Shown here one piece after another: positions 1-6,234 of a DNA stretch of 7,233 nucleotides. Below the pieces are notes generated by a model that was given only the letters and a program-made list of their open reading frames with translations, had not been told where the DNA came from and searched no databases. Made by a program: the position numbers and the translations under genes. Each line of letters begins with the position of its first letter. Within the stretch, counting starts at the first letter, position 1. Where the stretch lies: positions 1-7,233 of the forward strand of contig JAJYSI010000163.1 of assembly GCA_021793635.1 (NCBI GenBank). Direction: 5' to 3'. The stretch is from Bacteroidota bacterium (GTDB lineage Bacteria; Bacteroidota; Ignavibacteria; Ignavibacteriales; Ignavibacteriaceae).

Positions 1-1895
1 CCCCTAATGTTAAAGTCCCGGAAGTTAGTTTTTATTCTGTCCTAACGGGACTTTTAATGGCGATACTTTTTTCCGCTGCTGCTGCCTATCTCGGATTAAA
101 AATTGGACAAGTATTCGAAGCAGCTATTCCAATTGCAATAATTGCAGTTGGGCTGTCTACTGCCACGAAGAGAAAAAATGCACTTGGCGAAAATGTTATT
201 ATTCAGTCAATCGGCTCAACTTCAGGCGGTGTCGTGGCTGGTGCAATCTTTACTATACCGGCTTTGTACATTTTGAACTTAAATGCAGAATTCTACAAAA
301 TATTTTTAGCTTCATTGTTCGGCGGGGTTTTGGGAATTTTATTTTTAATTCCATTTAGAAAATATTTTGTTAAAGAAATGCACGGGCAATATCCATTCCC
401 TGAAGCCACAGCAACTACCGAAGTTTTAGTTGCGGGTGAGAAAGGCGGCAATCAGGCTATTGTATTAGTCGTTAGCGGAATAATCGGCGGCTTGTATGAT
501 TTTATTGTTGCCTCCACCGGTTGGTGGAATGAAGTTTTTACTTCACGTGTTATTCCAATCGGTGATAAAATTGCCGACAAATATAAAATGATTTTTAAGA
601 TTGATATAGGGGCTGCCGTAATGGGATTAGGTTACATTATAGGACTTCGTTACGCTGCAATTATTTGTGCAGGTTCATTCGTATCATGGTATGTTTTAAT
701 TCCATTAACTGCATACATAGGTCAAAGCCTGACTACGCCGCTCGGTGCAAACGTGACTTTGCTTATAAAAGATATGTCTGCAGATCAGATTTTCTCTAAT
801 TACATACGACACGTCGGTATTGGCGGGATTGCTATGGCAGGTATCATCGGGATTATTCGATCATCAAAAATAATTGGCACAGCATTTTCCTTAGCGGCAA
901 AGGAAATTATGGGTAAGAAGGATGCGGTAAAAGAAAAATTGAGAACTAACCGCGATATAGCGATGAAGGTAATAGCTATTTCCATTATTGCAACAGCTGT
1001 GGCAATTTTTATTTTTTTCTTAGTTGGTGTAGTAGGTACATTTCTTTATGCTTTAGTTGGATTGTTGATAGTCTTAATAATTTCATTCCTGTTTACAACA
1101 GTTGCAGCAACGGCAACGGCCATAGTAGGAACAAATCCTGTTTCAGGAATGACTTTAATGACATTGATATTATCATCAATAATATTGGTAGCAATTGGAC
1201 TAAAGGGTACAAGCGGCATGGTTGCGGCATTATTGATTGGCGGAGTTGTATGCACCGCATTATCAATGTCCGGAAGTTTTATAACAGACTTAAAAATAGG
1301 GTACTGGCTTGGCTCTTCGCCTTACAAACAAGAAAGCTGGAAATTTTTAGGAACTTTAGTTTCAGCAGCAACAGTAGGATATGTAATTCTACTATTAAAT
1401 AATATTTATGGATTTACCGGACCGAATGCTCTTGTAGCCCCACAGGCAAATGCAATGGCTGCTGTTATTAAACCACTAATGCAAAGCCAACCGGCCCCAT
1501 GGATATTATATGTTGCAGGTGCTTTGATGGCATTGCTCCTTACTATGATTGGCGTACCTGCTTTAGCTTTTGCCCTCGGTATGTACATTCCACTTGAACT
1601 AAATACTCCACTTTTAGTCGGCGGTTTGATTGCCTATTTTGTTTCGACAAGAAGTAAAGACGAGAAGATTAATAAATCCCGCGGCGAAAGAGGAACCTTA
1701 ATTGCGTCAGGATTCATTGCCGGAGGAGCATTGATGGGAGTAGTAAGCGCATTCCTTAGAAAATTCAACGTCAATATTGCCGTTAGCTCTGAATGGACAG
1801 ACTCTCATTCAGGAGAGTTATTAGGATTAATTATGTTTGCTGTTTTATGTACTTATATGATATGGGATGCATTAAGAGGCAAACCGGAGGAATAA
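1..1895 (+). CDS. OPT-family oligopeptide transporter, 5' end missing (partial)
   Basis: This is an integral inner-membrane transporter of the OPT superfamily, whose members move small peptides, glutathione-like compounds or metal chelates, usually with protons. The frame is open from base 3 through the ATG at 57, and the 18 residues before it (ending SFYSVLTGLL) continue the first membrane segment. The ATG at 57 is therefore internal and the true start lies left of the window. Numbering from 57, family marks are AYLGLKIGQVFEAAIP at 10-25, ENVIIQSIGSTSGG at 45-58, the QYPFPEATATTEVLVAGEKG block at 111-130 and TNPVSGMT at 359-366. Long hydrophobic stretches throughout give roughly 14 or more membrane spans, close to the usual bacterial length. 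The C-terminus, ending RGKPEE, is intact. No neighbouring peptidase or metal gene is visible, so the substrate cannot be named. It converges with the toxin gene 78 bases downstream, and I see no intrinsic terminator between them. Confidence 0.93.
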   Translation, partial: PNVKVPEVSFYSVLTGLLMAILFSAAAAYLGLKIGQVFEAAIPIAIIAVGLSTATKRKNALGENVIIQSIGSTSGGVVAGAIFTIPALYILNLNAEFYKIFLASLFGGVLGILFLIPFRKYFVKEMHGQYPFPEATATTEVLVAGEKGGNQAIVLVVSGIIGGLYDFIVASTGWWNEVFTSRVIPIGDKIADKYKMIFKIDIGAAVMGLGYIIGLRYAAIICAGSFVSWYVLIPLTAYIGQSLTTPLGANVTLLIKDMSADQIFSNYIRHVGIGGIAMAGIIGIIRSSKIIGTAFSLAAKEIMGKKDAVKEKLRTNRDIAMKVIAISIIATAVAIFIFFLVGVVGTFLYALVGLLIVLIISFLFTTVAATATAIVGTNPVSGMTLMTLILSSIILVAIGLKGTSGMVAALLIGGVVCTALSMSGSFITDLKIGYWLGSSPYKQESWKFLGTLVSAATVGYVILLLNNIYGFTGPNALVAPQANAMAAVIKPLMQSQPAPWILYVAGALMALLLTMIGVPALAFALGMYIPLELNTPLLVGGLIAYFVSTRSKDEKINKSRGERGTLIASGFIAGGALMGVVSAFLRKFNVNIAVSSEWTDSHSGELLGLIMFAVLCTYMIWDALRGKPEE

Positions 1896-1973
1896 TTTTT
1901 TATATTTAATACTTATTTGCCGAAGGCGATTAGTTAATTAAAGTCTTGTCAAATTCTCATTGATTGAATTTTA

Positions 1974-2297
1974 TTAAAAAATTAAAATAGAATTTTGTGT
2001 GTCCTTTGAGAAAGTTTCAATGTTAGAAAAATTATTTCTAAGAAGAATTTCAATAGATTCAGTAGTGCAGTTGCCCTTTCGAATCCAAATAACTTTAGGT
2101 TCAATCTCTCTGATCTTATCATTAAAATCAGAATCTTTTGTTACTATTATATAATTATTTTGTTTTGCAAATTCCAATATTTCTTGATCTGTCGCTTTAT
2201 CTAAGGAGAATTCTTTAACATGTTTAATTACCGGAAAAAGATCGCCTAACTCAAAGCATAATTGATGAGAAAGATTTTGATCCAACAGTAATTTCAT
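1974..2297 (-). CDS. DUF5615 PIN-like toxin of a type II toxin-antitoxin pair
   Basis: This 107-residue protein belongs to the DUF5615 family, a compact PIN/Mut7-C-like nuclease fold expected to cut RNA with Mg2+ when not held by its antitoxin. The start MKLLLDQNLS is the family's typical N-terminus. Acidic residues sit where PIN-like active sites have them: D6, D37 with E39 (TDQEI), and D55 and D57 (TKDSDF). A conserved-looking WIRKGN follows at 71-76. All these residues are present and there is no frameshift, so it is probably functional. Its ATG overlaps the antitoxin stop as ATGA. No clear Shine-Dalgarno lies at a proper distance, so translation is probably coupled to the antitoxin. RNase activity is inferred from the family and not shown here. 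Confidence 0.85.
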   Translation of the reverse strand: MKLLLDQNLSHQLCFELGDLFPVIKHVKEFSLDKATDQEILEFAKQNNYIIVTKDSDFNDKIREIEPKVIWIRKGNCTTESIEILLRNNFSNIETFSKDTQNSILIF

Positions 2298-2518
2298 GAT
2301 GCTAAAATGATTGATTTCTTCTCTCTATCCGCAGCGTAGCTGAGGCACGCGAGGATATCATTTTTATTAAGTTCATTAAAATCTTTTAGCACATCTTCGA
2401 CGGTCATACCTGAAGCCAAATATTCCAGAATATCATAAACGGTAATTCTTGTATCTCTGATACATGGCTTACCACTTCTTTTGCCGGGATTTATAGTTAT
2501 ATAGTCCTTATAATCCAT
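2294..2518 (-). CDS. DUF433 antitoxin, partner of the DUF5615 toxin
   Basis: This 74-residue protein is of the DUF433 family, a small helix-turn-helix type found next to DUF5615 PIN-like proteins and regarded as their antitoxin. Typical features are GKPCIRDTRITV at 16-27 and an amphipathic region, GMTVEDVLKDF then DILACLSYAADRE, at 37-65. I place the start at the ATG at 2518 rather than the in-frame TTG at 2527. An AAAAAAGG stretch ends 9 bases before the ATG but directly abuts the TTG, and the likely transcription start near 2534 would leave the TTG almost no leader. The gene is first in a two-gene operon and overlaps the toxin by 4 bases. The product probably neutralises the toxin and represses the shared promoter, as is common for type II modules. 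Confidence 0.85.
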   Translation of the reverse strand: MDYKDYITINPGKRSGKPCIRDTRITVYDILEYLASGMTVEDVLKDFNELNKNDILACLSYAADREKKSIILAS

Positions 2519-2535
2519 TTTGTTCAACCTTTTTT

Positions 2536-2560
2536 ATTTAAATATACTTTTTACTTAAAT
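2536..2560. promoter_or_regulatory. Candidate operator palindrome over the toxin-antitoxin promoter
   Basis: ATTTAAATA (2536-2544) and TACTTAAAT (2552-2560) form a 9-base inverted repeat with one mismatch and a 7-base spacer. It covers the -10 box and part of the promoter spacer, where an autorepressing antitoxin would bind. The AT-rich background makes this tentative. Confidence 0.35.
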
Positions 2561-2569
2561 AGCATTCAA
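2541..2569 (-). promoter_or_regulatory. Sigma70-like promoter of the DUF433/DUF5615 module
   Basis: Read on the minus strand, TTGAAT (2569-2564) and TATATT (2546-2541) are separated by exactly 17 bases. This predicts transcription starting near 2534, about 16 bases ahead of the chosen ATG. The local sequence is AT-rich, so chance matches are possible, but spacing and position are both right. Confidence 0.5.
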
Positions 2570-2621
2570 TGCAGAGATTAGCATTTTAATTTCTATTTGA
2601 AAATCTGATTCTATAAATGTT

Positions 2622-2641
2622 GCTCATTTTTTGAAATGAGC
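2622..2641. repeat. Perfect 8-bp inverted repeat between proS and the antitoxin promoter
   Basis: GCTCATTT and AAATGAGC are separated by a 4-base loop. It lies 40 bases past the proS stop, where a terminator would sit, but no T-run follows on either strand. It could be a weak or non-canonical terminator or a protein-binding site. Confidence 0.35.
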
Positions 2642-2681
2642 CTCAAGTTTCAAAACACATTCTCTTAGGGCTAAACTATTT

Positions 2682-4370
2682 TTATTTTATCAACTCTTTC
2701 AATTTACCAAGCAGTTCACTTAAATCAACATCAAAGCGTTCACCGGACTTTCTAATCTTAACTTCAACTTTTTTGTCTTTAAGTTTTTTCTCACCGACAA
2801 TTACTTGAAGCGGCATACCTAGAAGATCAGCATCTTTGAATTTGAACCCTGCTTGCGCATCGATCCTGTCATCAAATAAGACAGTAATACCGTTTGAAGT
2901 TAAGTCATCATATATTTTTTCAGAAGCCTCAACAACTTCCGGCTTCTTCATATTCAAACTGATAAGCTGTACCTGGAAAGGCGCAAGTGTATTATCCCAA
3001 ATAATTCCGTTTTCATCATGATGCTGCTCTATATAACAAGCCATAACTCGTTCAACCCCAATTCCATAGCTTCCCATGATGATAGGATTTTCCTTTCCGG
3101 ATTCATCAAGAAAATTTGCTCCCATGGCAGCAGAATATTTAGTACCAAGCTTAAATATATGTCCAAGCTCTATTGCGCTGAATACCTCCAAAATTTCATT
3201 ACAGTTTGGACATGCTTCACCGGACTTCACAATTCTTAAATCAAAATATTCCGGATCTTTTAAGTCTCTCTTCAAATCTATTCCGCCGATATGGAAATCA
3301 TTTTTGTTTGCTCCGCTATAAAGATTATTAGCTTCTTTCAAGCGGTTGTCAATAATAATTCTTCCCTTAAATCCAATGGGTCCAATAGAACCGGCGTCAG
3401 CTCCGGTAATCTCTTTTAGCTCCTCTATATGAGCCGAACGAATTTTTCCGCCCAAGACTTTTTCCAACTTAATTTCATTCACTTCATCGTTGCCGCACAT
3501 TAAAATAAGAACCGGCTTATCATCATAAATATAGACCCTTGATTTAGCACATTCGGTTTCATCTATTTTTAAGAACTCACAAAGCTCATCAATGGATTTT
3601 ATATTAGGAGTAGAAATTTCTTTTAACTCCAAAATGTTTTCATCCCGTTTCTTTGAGGGAATTATTGATTGAGCAACCTCAACGTTAGCAGCGTAGCCGC
3701 AATGTTCACAATATGCAACTGTATCTTCACCAGCATCAGATTTAACCATAAACTCTTCAGAGCCTGTACCGCCCATTGCCCCGCTGGATGCTCCAACAAC
3801 AAAATATTTGAGATCGCAGCGGTCGAAAATATTTCTATAGGCTTTATCGTGAAGATCATAAGACTTATCTAATTCTTCCCAGGTTGCGTCGAACGAATAT
3901 GAATCTTTCATTAAAAATTGCCTGCCACGGATAACACCGCTTCTTGGCCGAGCTTCGTTTCTGAATTTAGTTTGAATCTGATACCAGATTTGGGGCAAAT
4001 CTTTATAAGATTTTAACACATTCCTGGCATGGAAAGTCATTATCTCTTCGTGAGTAGGGGCTAAAATATATTCGCGATTCTTGATATGGAACATCGTATC
4101 GCCGAAGGCTTCAACACGGTTTGTCTCTTCCCATATTTCTCTTGGGTTTAATCCCGGCAAATGAAATTCTTGTCCGCCGATTGCATCCATTTCTTCTCTA
4201 ATTATTTGAGAGATATTTTTAATAACTTTATAACCGAGAGGAAGGAAAGAATATATTCCCGCTGAAAGCATTCTTACCATACCAGCGCGCAGCATATAAA
4301 CATGACTAGCAACGACCGCATCATTAGGGACTTCTTTTAACGTAGGAACAAAAGATTTACTCAAGCGCAT
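2682..4370 (-). CDS. proS: Prolyl-tRNA synthetase (bacterial type with editing insertion)
   Basis: This class II aminoacyl-tRNA synthetase charges tRNA-Pro with proline in the cytosol. Its 562 residues are close to the E. coli enzyme. Catalytic-core marks in order are an APTHEE loop at 104-109, motif 2 from about 131 to 160 (FRNEARPRSG, then GRQFLMKDS) and motif 3 GSYGIGVERVMACYIEQ at 433-449 with Arg441. Between motifs 2 and 3, roughly 220-395, is the INS domain that removes mischarged Ala; K276 probably corresponds to its key lysine. The anticodon-binding domain occupies about 465-560. Two Cys pairs, CEHC (221-224) and CPNC (387-390), bracket the insertion and may bind zinc; E. coli ProRS lacks them. 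A GGA 7 bases before the ATG supports the start. It is transcribed alone, with 254 bases before the next gene. Confidence 0.97.
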   Translation of the reverse strand: MRLSKSFVPTLKEVPNDAVVASHVYMLRAGMVRMLSAGIYSFLPLGYKVIKNISQIIREEMDAIGGQEFHLPGLNPREIWEETNRVEAFGDTMFHIKNREYILAPTHEEIMTFHARNVLKSYKDLPQIWYQIQTKFRNEARPRSGVIRGRQFLMKDSYSFDATWEELDKSYDLHDKAYRNIFDRCDLKYFVVGASSGAMGGTGSEEFMVKSDAGEDTVAYCEHCGYAANVEVAQSIIPSKKRDENILELKEISTPNIKSIDELCEFLKIDETECAKSRVYIYDDKPVLILMCGNDEVNEIKLEKVLGGKIRSAHIEELKEITGADAGSIGPIGFKGRIIIDNRLKEANNLYSGANKNDFHIGGIDLKRDLKDPEYFDLRIVKSGEACPNCNEILEVFSAIELGHIFKLGTKYSAAMGANFLDESGKENPIIMGSYGIGVERVMACYIEQHHDENGIIWDNTLAPFQVQLISLNMKKPEVVEASEKIYDDLTSNGITVLFDDRIDAQAGFKFKDADLLGMPLQVIVGEKKLKDKKVEVKIRKSGERFDVDLSELLGKLKELIK

Positions 4371-4482
4371 AAATTTTCCAGTATATATTATTAGTTCATT
4401 AGTTTAATTGGGCAGAACGTTATTTTGAATAACAAAGATAAGTAAATGAAAAAAGCTTATCAAAGCAAGGGAAATTTAACTT

Positions 4483-4574
4483 AAGGGCAATTCTAAAAAC
4501 TTCTATTTTCTCTGCGAACGTTGCGTATTCTTTGCGTTAAATTTTTACATAAGATAGTTTTTAGAAGTACCTTT
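4483..4574. repeat. Small inverted-repeat element (MITE- or REP-like) in the proS-DUF1648 gap
   Basis: The ends are imperfect 19-base inverted repeats (4483-4501 and 4556-4574) matching at 16 of 19 positions. The inner 11 bases, TTCTAAAAACT and AGTTTTTAGAA, are perfect. The 54 bases between them hold the degenerate GCG-containing repeat listed separately. There is no coding potential. The whole could fold as one long hairpin in RNA or behave as a small non-autonomous mobile element. No clear target-site duplication could be assigned. Confidence 0.5.
4510..4540. repeat. Degenerate tandem repeat, three units of about 10 bases
   Basis: CTCTGCGAA, CGTTGCGTATT and CTTTGCGTTAA are three successive units sharing a (C/T)TNTGCGNA-like core at a period of about 10-11 bases. 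On the opposite strand it reads AACGCAAAGA, TACGCAACG, TTCGCAGAG. From memory, sequences of this AACGCAAAGA/CGCAGAG type recur in intergenic DNA of many unrelated bacteria and are often miscalled as short proteins. No ORF is called here. Confidence 0.5.
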
Positions 4575-4624
4575 TAATAAGTTTTTGTTTGTTTTGAACT
4601 TTGTAAGTTAAATTAAACTCTTAT

Positions 4625-5737
4625 TTATTTCGAAAATATTTTAATAATAAACGGAACCGCAATTAAGGCAATTAATATAATAAAGCTGATAGGATGTCCA
4701 AAGTTAAACGTCCACCCAATGCCCATTCTTTTGGGAACCATAAATGCCGGATCGTCGGGATTATAATAAAACATTCCAAGCTTCCAATAAAAATTATCGT
4801 CAGCTATCTTATAGTTGTTTGCTGTTTCACCTGTATCAAATTTTAACCTGCTGCCGGACTGCCCTGTTTTTATTGCTAGCACAATTGCACCGATAAGAAC
4901 AGCATTCGGAACAACGATATTTATGATCGTAAATAATTCGCCAGATAAATTAATCAGCTGGTCTATTTTGAGAGAGATTATTACAAAGAATGCGGATAAA
5001 ATAAAAGCTAATATGACAATATAACCAGACCAAAGATACCTGAATTTCCTATCCTGAAGTTTTGATTTTTCAGGGTAATTGGATGAAGTCTGCTGCTTAG
5101 CTCTTTTGATAACGAAATAAATTCCTACAAACAACAATAAATTTATTATTGAACTAACCGGCATTAGAAATACGTAAAAGCATGTTTTGGATGTAAATAG
5201 AATTGCCTTCCCGTCAAAATTAAATTTAATAGGAATTGTTGCGGGTATTTTATCATAATTCAATGTAATAAATAAAAAACAAAATATAATTATGATTAGC
5301 GATGGAATAAACCAGGCAAAAGGAATAAGATATTTTCCTTCTCTGAAGCTGGTATCTACAACTATTATTTGCTCCTTCTTCCCAACATCTTTTTTAACAA
5401 TAGAATTGTTAATTATTGCCATCTTGTGATTGTATAAAACATAAAGATATCCTATAAAGAACACCGAGAGTATAATACCCAGGGAGAGTATTGATTTATT
5501 TTCATATTCATATAAAGATAAAGCAAGTACGATTGAATACGGAATCATCGTTGCCAAATAGTTATGCCTAAAATTTCTTTTTAGTTGTTCCACCATTGGG
5601 TTATTTATTTCTTTATAAGGAATTCTAATACCGAAGATGATCGTTTCTTTATTTAAGAAAGGTATTATAAATCCTAGAACAACAGTTGAAATAAGTATAG
5701 GAAAATACAGCAATAATAAAGCATAATTATGTTCCAT
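4625..5737 (-). CDS. Multi-pass membrane protein with DUF1648 and DUF5808 domains
   Basis: This 370-residue protein has about eight membrane spans (near 7-28, 62-78, 84-104, 138-158, 186-210, 236-256, 270-290 and 349-367). A DUF1648 region starts around 148, with LNYDKIPATIPIKFNFDGKA at 159-178 as its hallmark extracytoplasmic loop. A DUF5808-like stretch follows at 316-346 (FYYNPDDPAFMVPKRMGIGW, then TFNFGHP). DUF1648 also occurs in SdpI, the Bacillus immunity protein and toxin sensor, but that does not establish the same role here. Its ATG shares one base with the regulator's stop (TAATG), and an AAAGG inside the regulator's last codons serves as ribosome-binding site, so the two are co-translated. 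The function is unknown; a role in envelope stress or immunity, under control of the adjacent regulator, is inference. Confidence 0.85.
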   Translation of the reverse strand: MEHNYALLLLYFPILISTVVLGFIIPFLNKETIIFGIRIPYKEINNPMVEQLKRNFRHNYLATMIPYSIVLALSLYEYENKSILSLGIILSVFFIGYLYVLYNHKMAIINNSIVKKDVGKKEQIIVVDTSFREGKYLIPFAWFIPSLIIIIFCFLFITLNYDKIPATIPIKFNFDGKAILFTSKTCFYVFLMPVSSIINLLLFVGIYFVIKRAKQQTSSNYPEKSKLQDRKFRYLWSGYIVILAFILSAFFVIISLKIDQLINLSGELFTIINIVVPNAVLIGAIVLAIKTGQSGSRLKFDTGETANNYKIADDNFYWKLGMFYYNPDDPAFMVPKRMGIGWTFNFGHPISFIILIALIAVPFIIKIFSK

Positions 5738-6123
5738 TATTTTTTACCTTTGTTAATTATTTGAAAAATTTCCTTGCATTTATCTAAAAACTCATTTTCG
5801 CTTATCCCTTTGCAATAGGCTTCCGCAATCATTGGTTTTATAAGCAGTGGAATTTCTTTAAGAAAAGATTTGTTACGCATTTGGGAAAGACTATTAACTA
5901 TTACGCCACTTCTTTTATGAATAATTAGAAATCCTTCTCTTTTCAATATTGAATATGTTTTACCGACGGTGTGCAAATTTATTCCTATGTCCTCAGCCAT
6001 CTGGCGCACGGAAGGAAGCGGCTCTCCTTCCTTTAATATTCCGAAAGCTATCCCTTCAATGATTTGATTTTTAAGCTGTTCGTATATTGGCGTTTCTGAT
6101 GCGAAATCAATTTTTAGAATCAT
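5737..6123 (-). CDS. GntR-family transcriptional regulator, YtrA-like (short)
   Basis: This 128-residue DNA-binding protein has an N-terminal winged helix of the GntR family: TPIYEQLKNQIIEGIAFGIL at 11-30, the recognition region PLPSVRQMAEDIGINLHTVG at 35-54, then KTYSILKREGFL and a wing near 70-77. Only about 50 residues follow, which is too short for the FadR or UTRA effector domains and typical of the YtrA subfamily. Such regulators normally sit at the head of, and repress, an operon for a membrane system; here the partner is the overlapping DUF1648 gene rather than an ABC transporter. The start at 6123 is the first ATG after the promoter. It has no Shine-Dalgarno, but the N-terminus MILKIDFASETPIYEQ matches the family. 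Upstream lies a strong palindrome overlapping its own promoter, consistent with autoregulation. Confidence 0.92.
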   Translation of the reverse strand: MILKIDFASETPIYEQLKNQIIEGIAFGILKEGEPLPSVRQMAEDIGINLHTVGKTYSILKREGFLIIHKRSGVIVNSLSQMRNKSFLKEIPLLIKPMIAEAYCKGISENEFLDKCKEIFQIINKGKK

Positions 6124-6126
6124 TTG

Positions 6127-6190
6127 TTGATCAATTGCTATGTCTATTATCTGTTATATCTAATATATAACAGATATAGCAATTAATCAA
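6127..6190. promoter_or_regulatory. Nested palindrome, probable operator of the GntR-DUF1648 operon
   Basis: The inner part is a perfect 12-base inverted repeat, TATCTGTTATAT (6148-6159) and ATATAACAGATA (6165-6176), with a 5-base spacer. The outer part is TTGATCAATTGCTAT (6127-6141) against ATAGCAATTAATCAA (6176-6190), matching at 14 of 15 positions. The left side carries an extra spacer, 6142-6147, between outer and inner arms. The inner palindrome covers the -10 box and the outer right arm covers the -35 box of the operon promoter. A dimeric GntR regulator would be expected to bind the inner repeat. Confidence 0.65.
6162..6190 (-). promoter_or_regulatory. Sigma70-like promoter of the GntR-DUF1648 operon
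   Basis: On the minus strand TTGATT (6190-6185) and TATATT (6167-6162) lie 17 bases apart. Transcription would begin near 6155, giving a leader of about 32 bases before the GntR ATG. The boxes fall within the palindrome, so a bound repressor would block polymerase. Confidence 0.6.
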
Positions 6191-6234
6191 TGATTATTTT
6201 CTAAAATATTTAAGGCACGATACATCTTTCTACG

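Noticed and set aside
800..1588. Three minus-strand open frames opposite the OPT transporter
   Set aside because: They are antisense to a conserved membrane-protein gene, and their Ile/Pro/Ala-rich composition is the mirror of hydrophobic codons.
2519..2527. TTG start at 2527 for the antitoxin
   Set aside because: The AAAGG motif touches the TTG with no spacing but is well placed for the ATG at 2518, and the predicted transcript start leaves the TTG nearly leaderless.
2836..3321. Overlapping plus-strand open frames opposite proS
   Set aside because: They lie wholly within the well-supported proS gene, have no family resemblance and no ribosome-binding site; they are antisense shadows.
4380..4385. 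TATACT as a -10 box for proS (minus strand)
   Set aside because: It has no acceptable -35 at 16-18 bases, and the implied transcript would start inside or after the ribosome-binding site.
4419..4433. GTTATT-ttg-AATAAC inverted repeat upstream of proS
   Set aside because: It is only 6 bp in AT-rich sequence, with no T-run and no convincing promoter boxes at the right spacing, so it is too likely to be chance.
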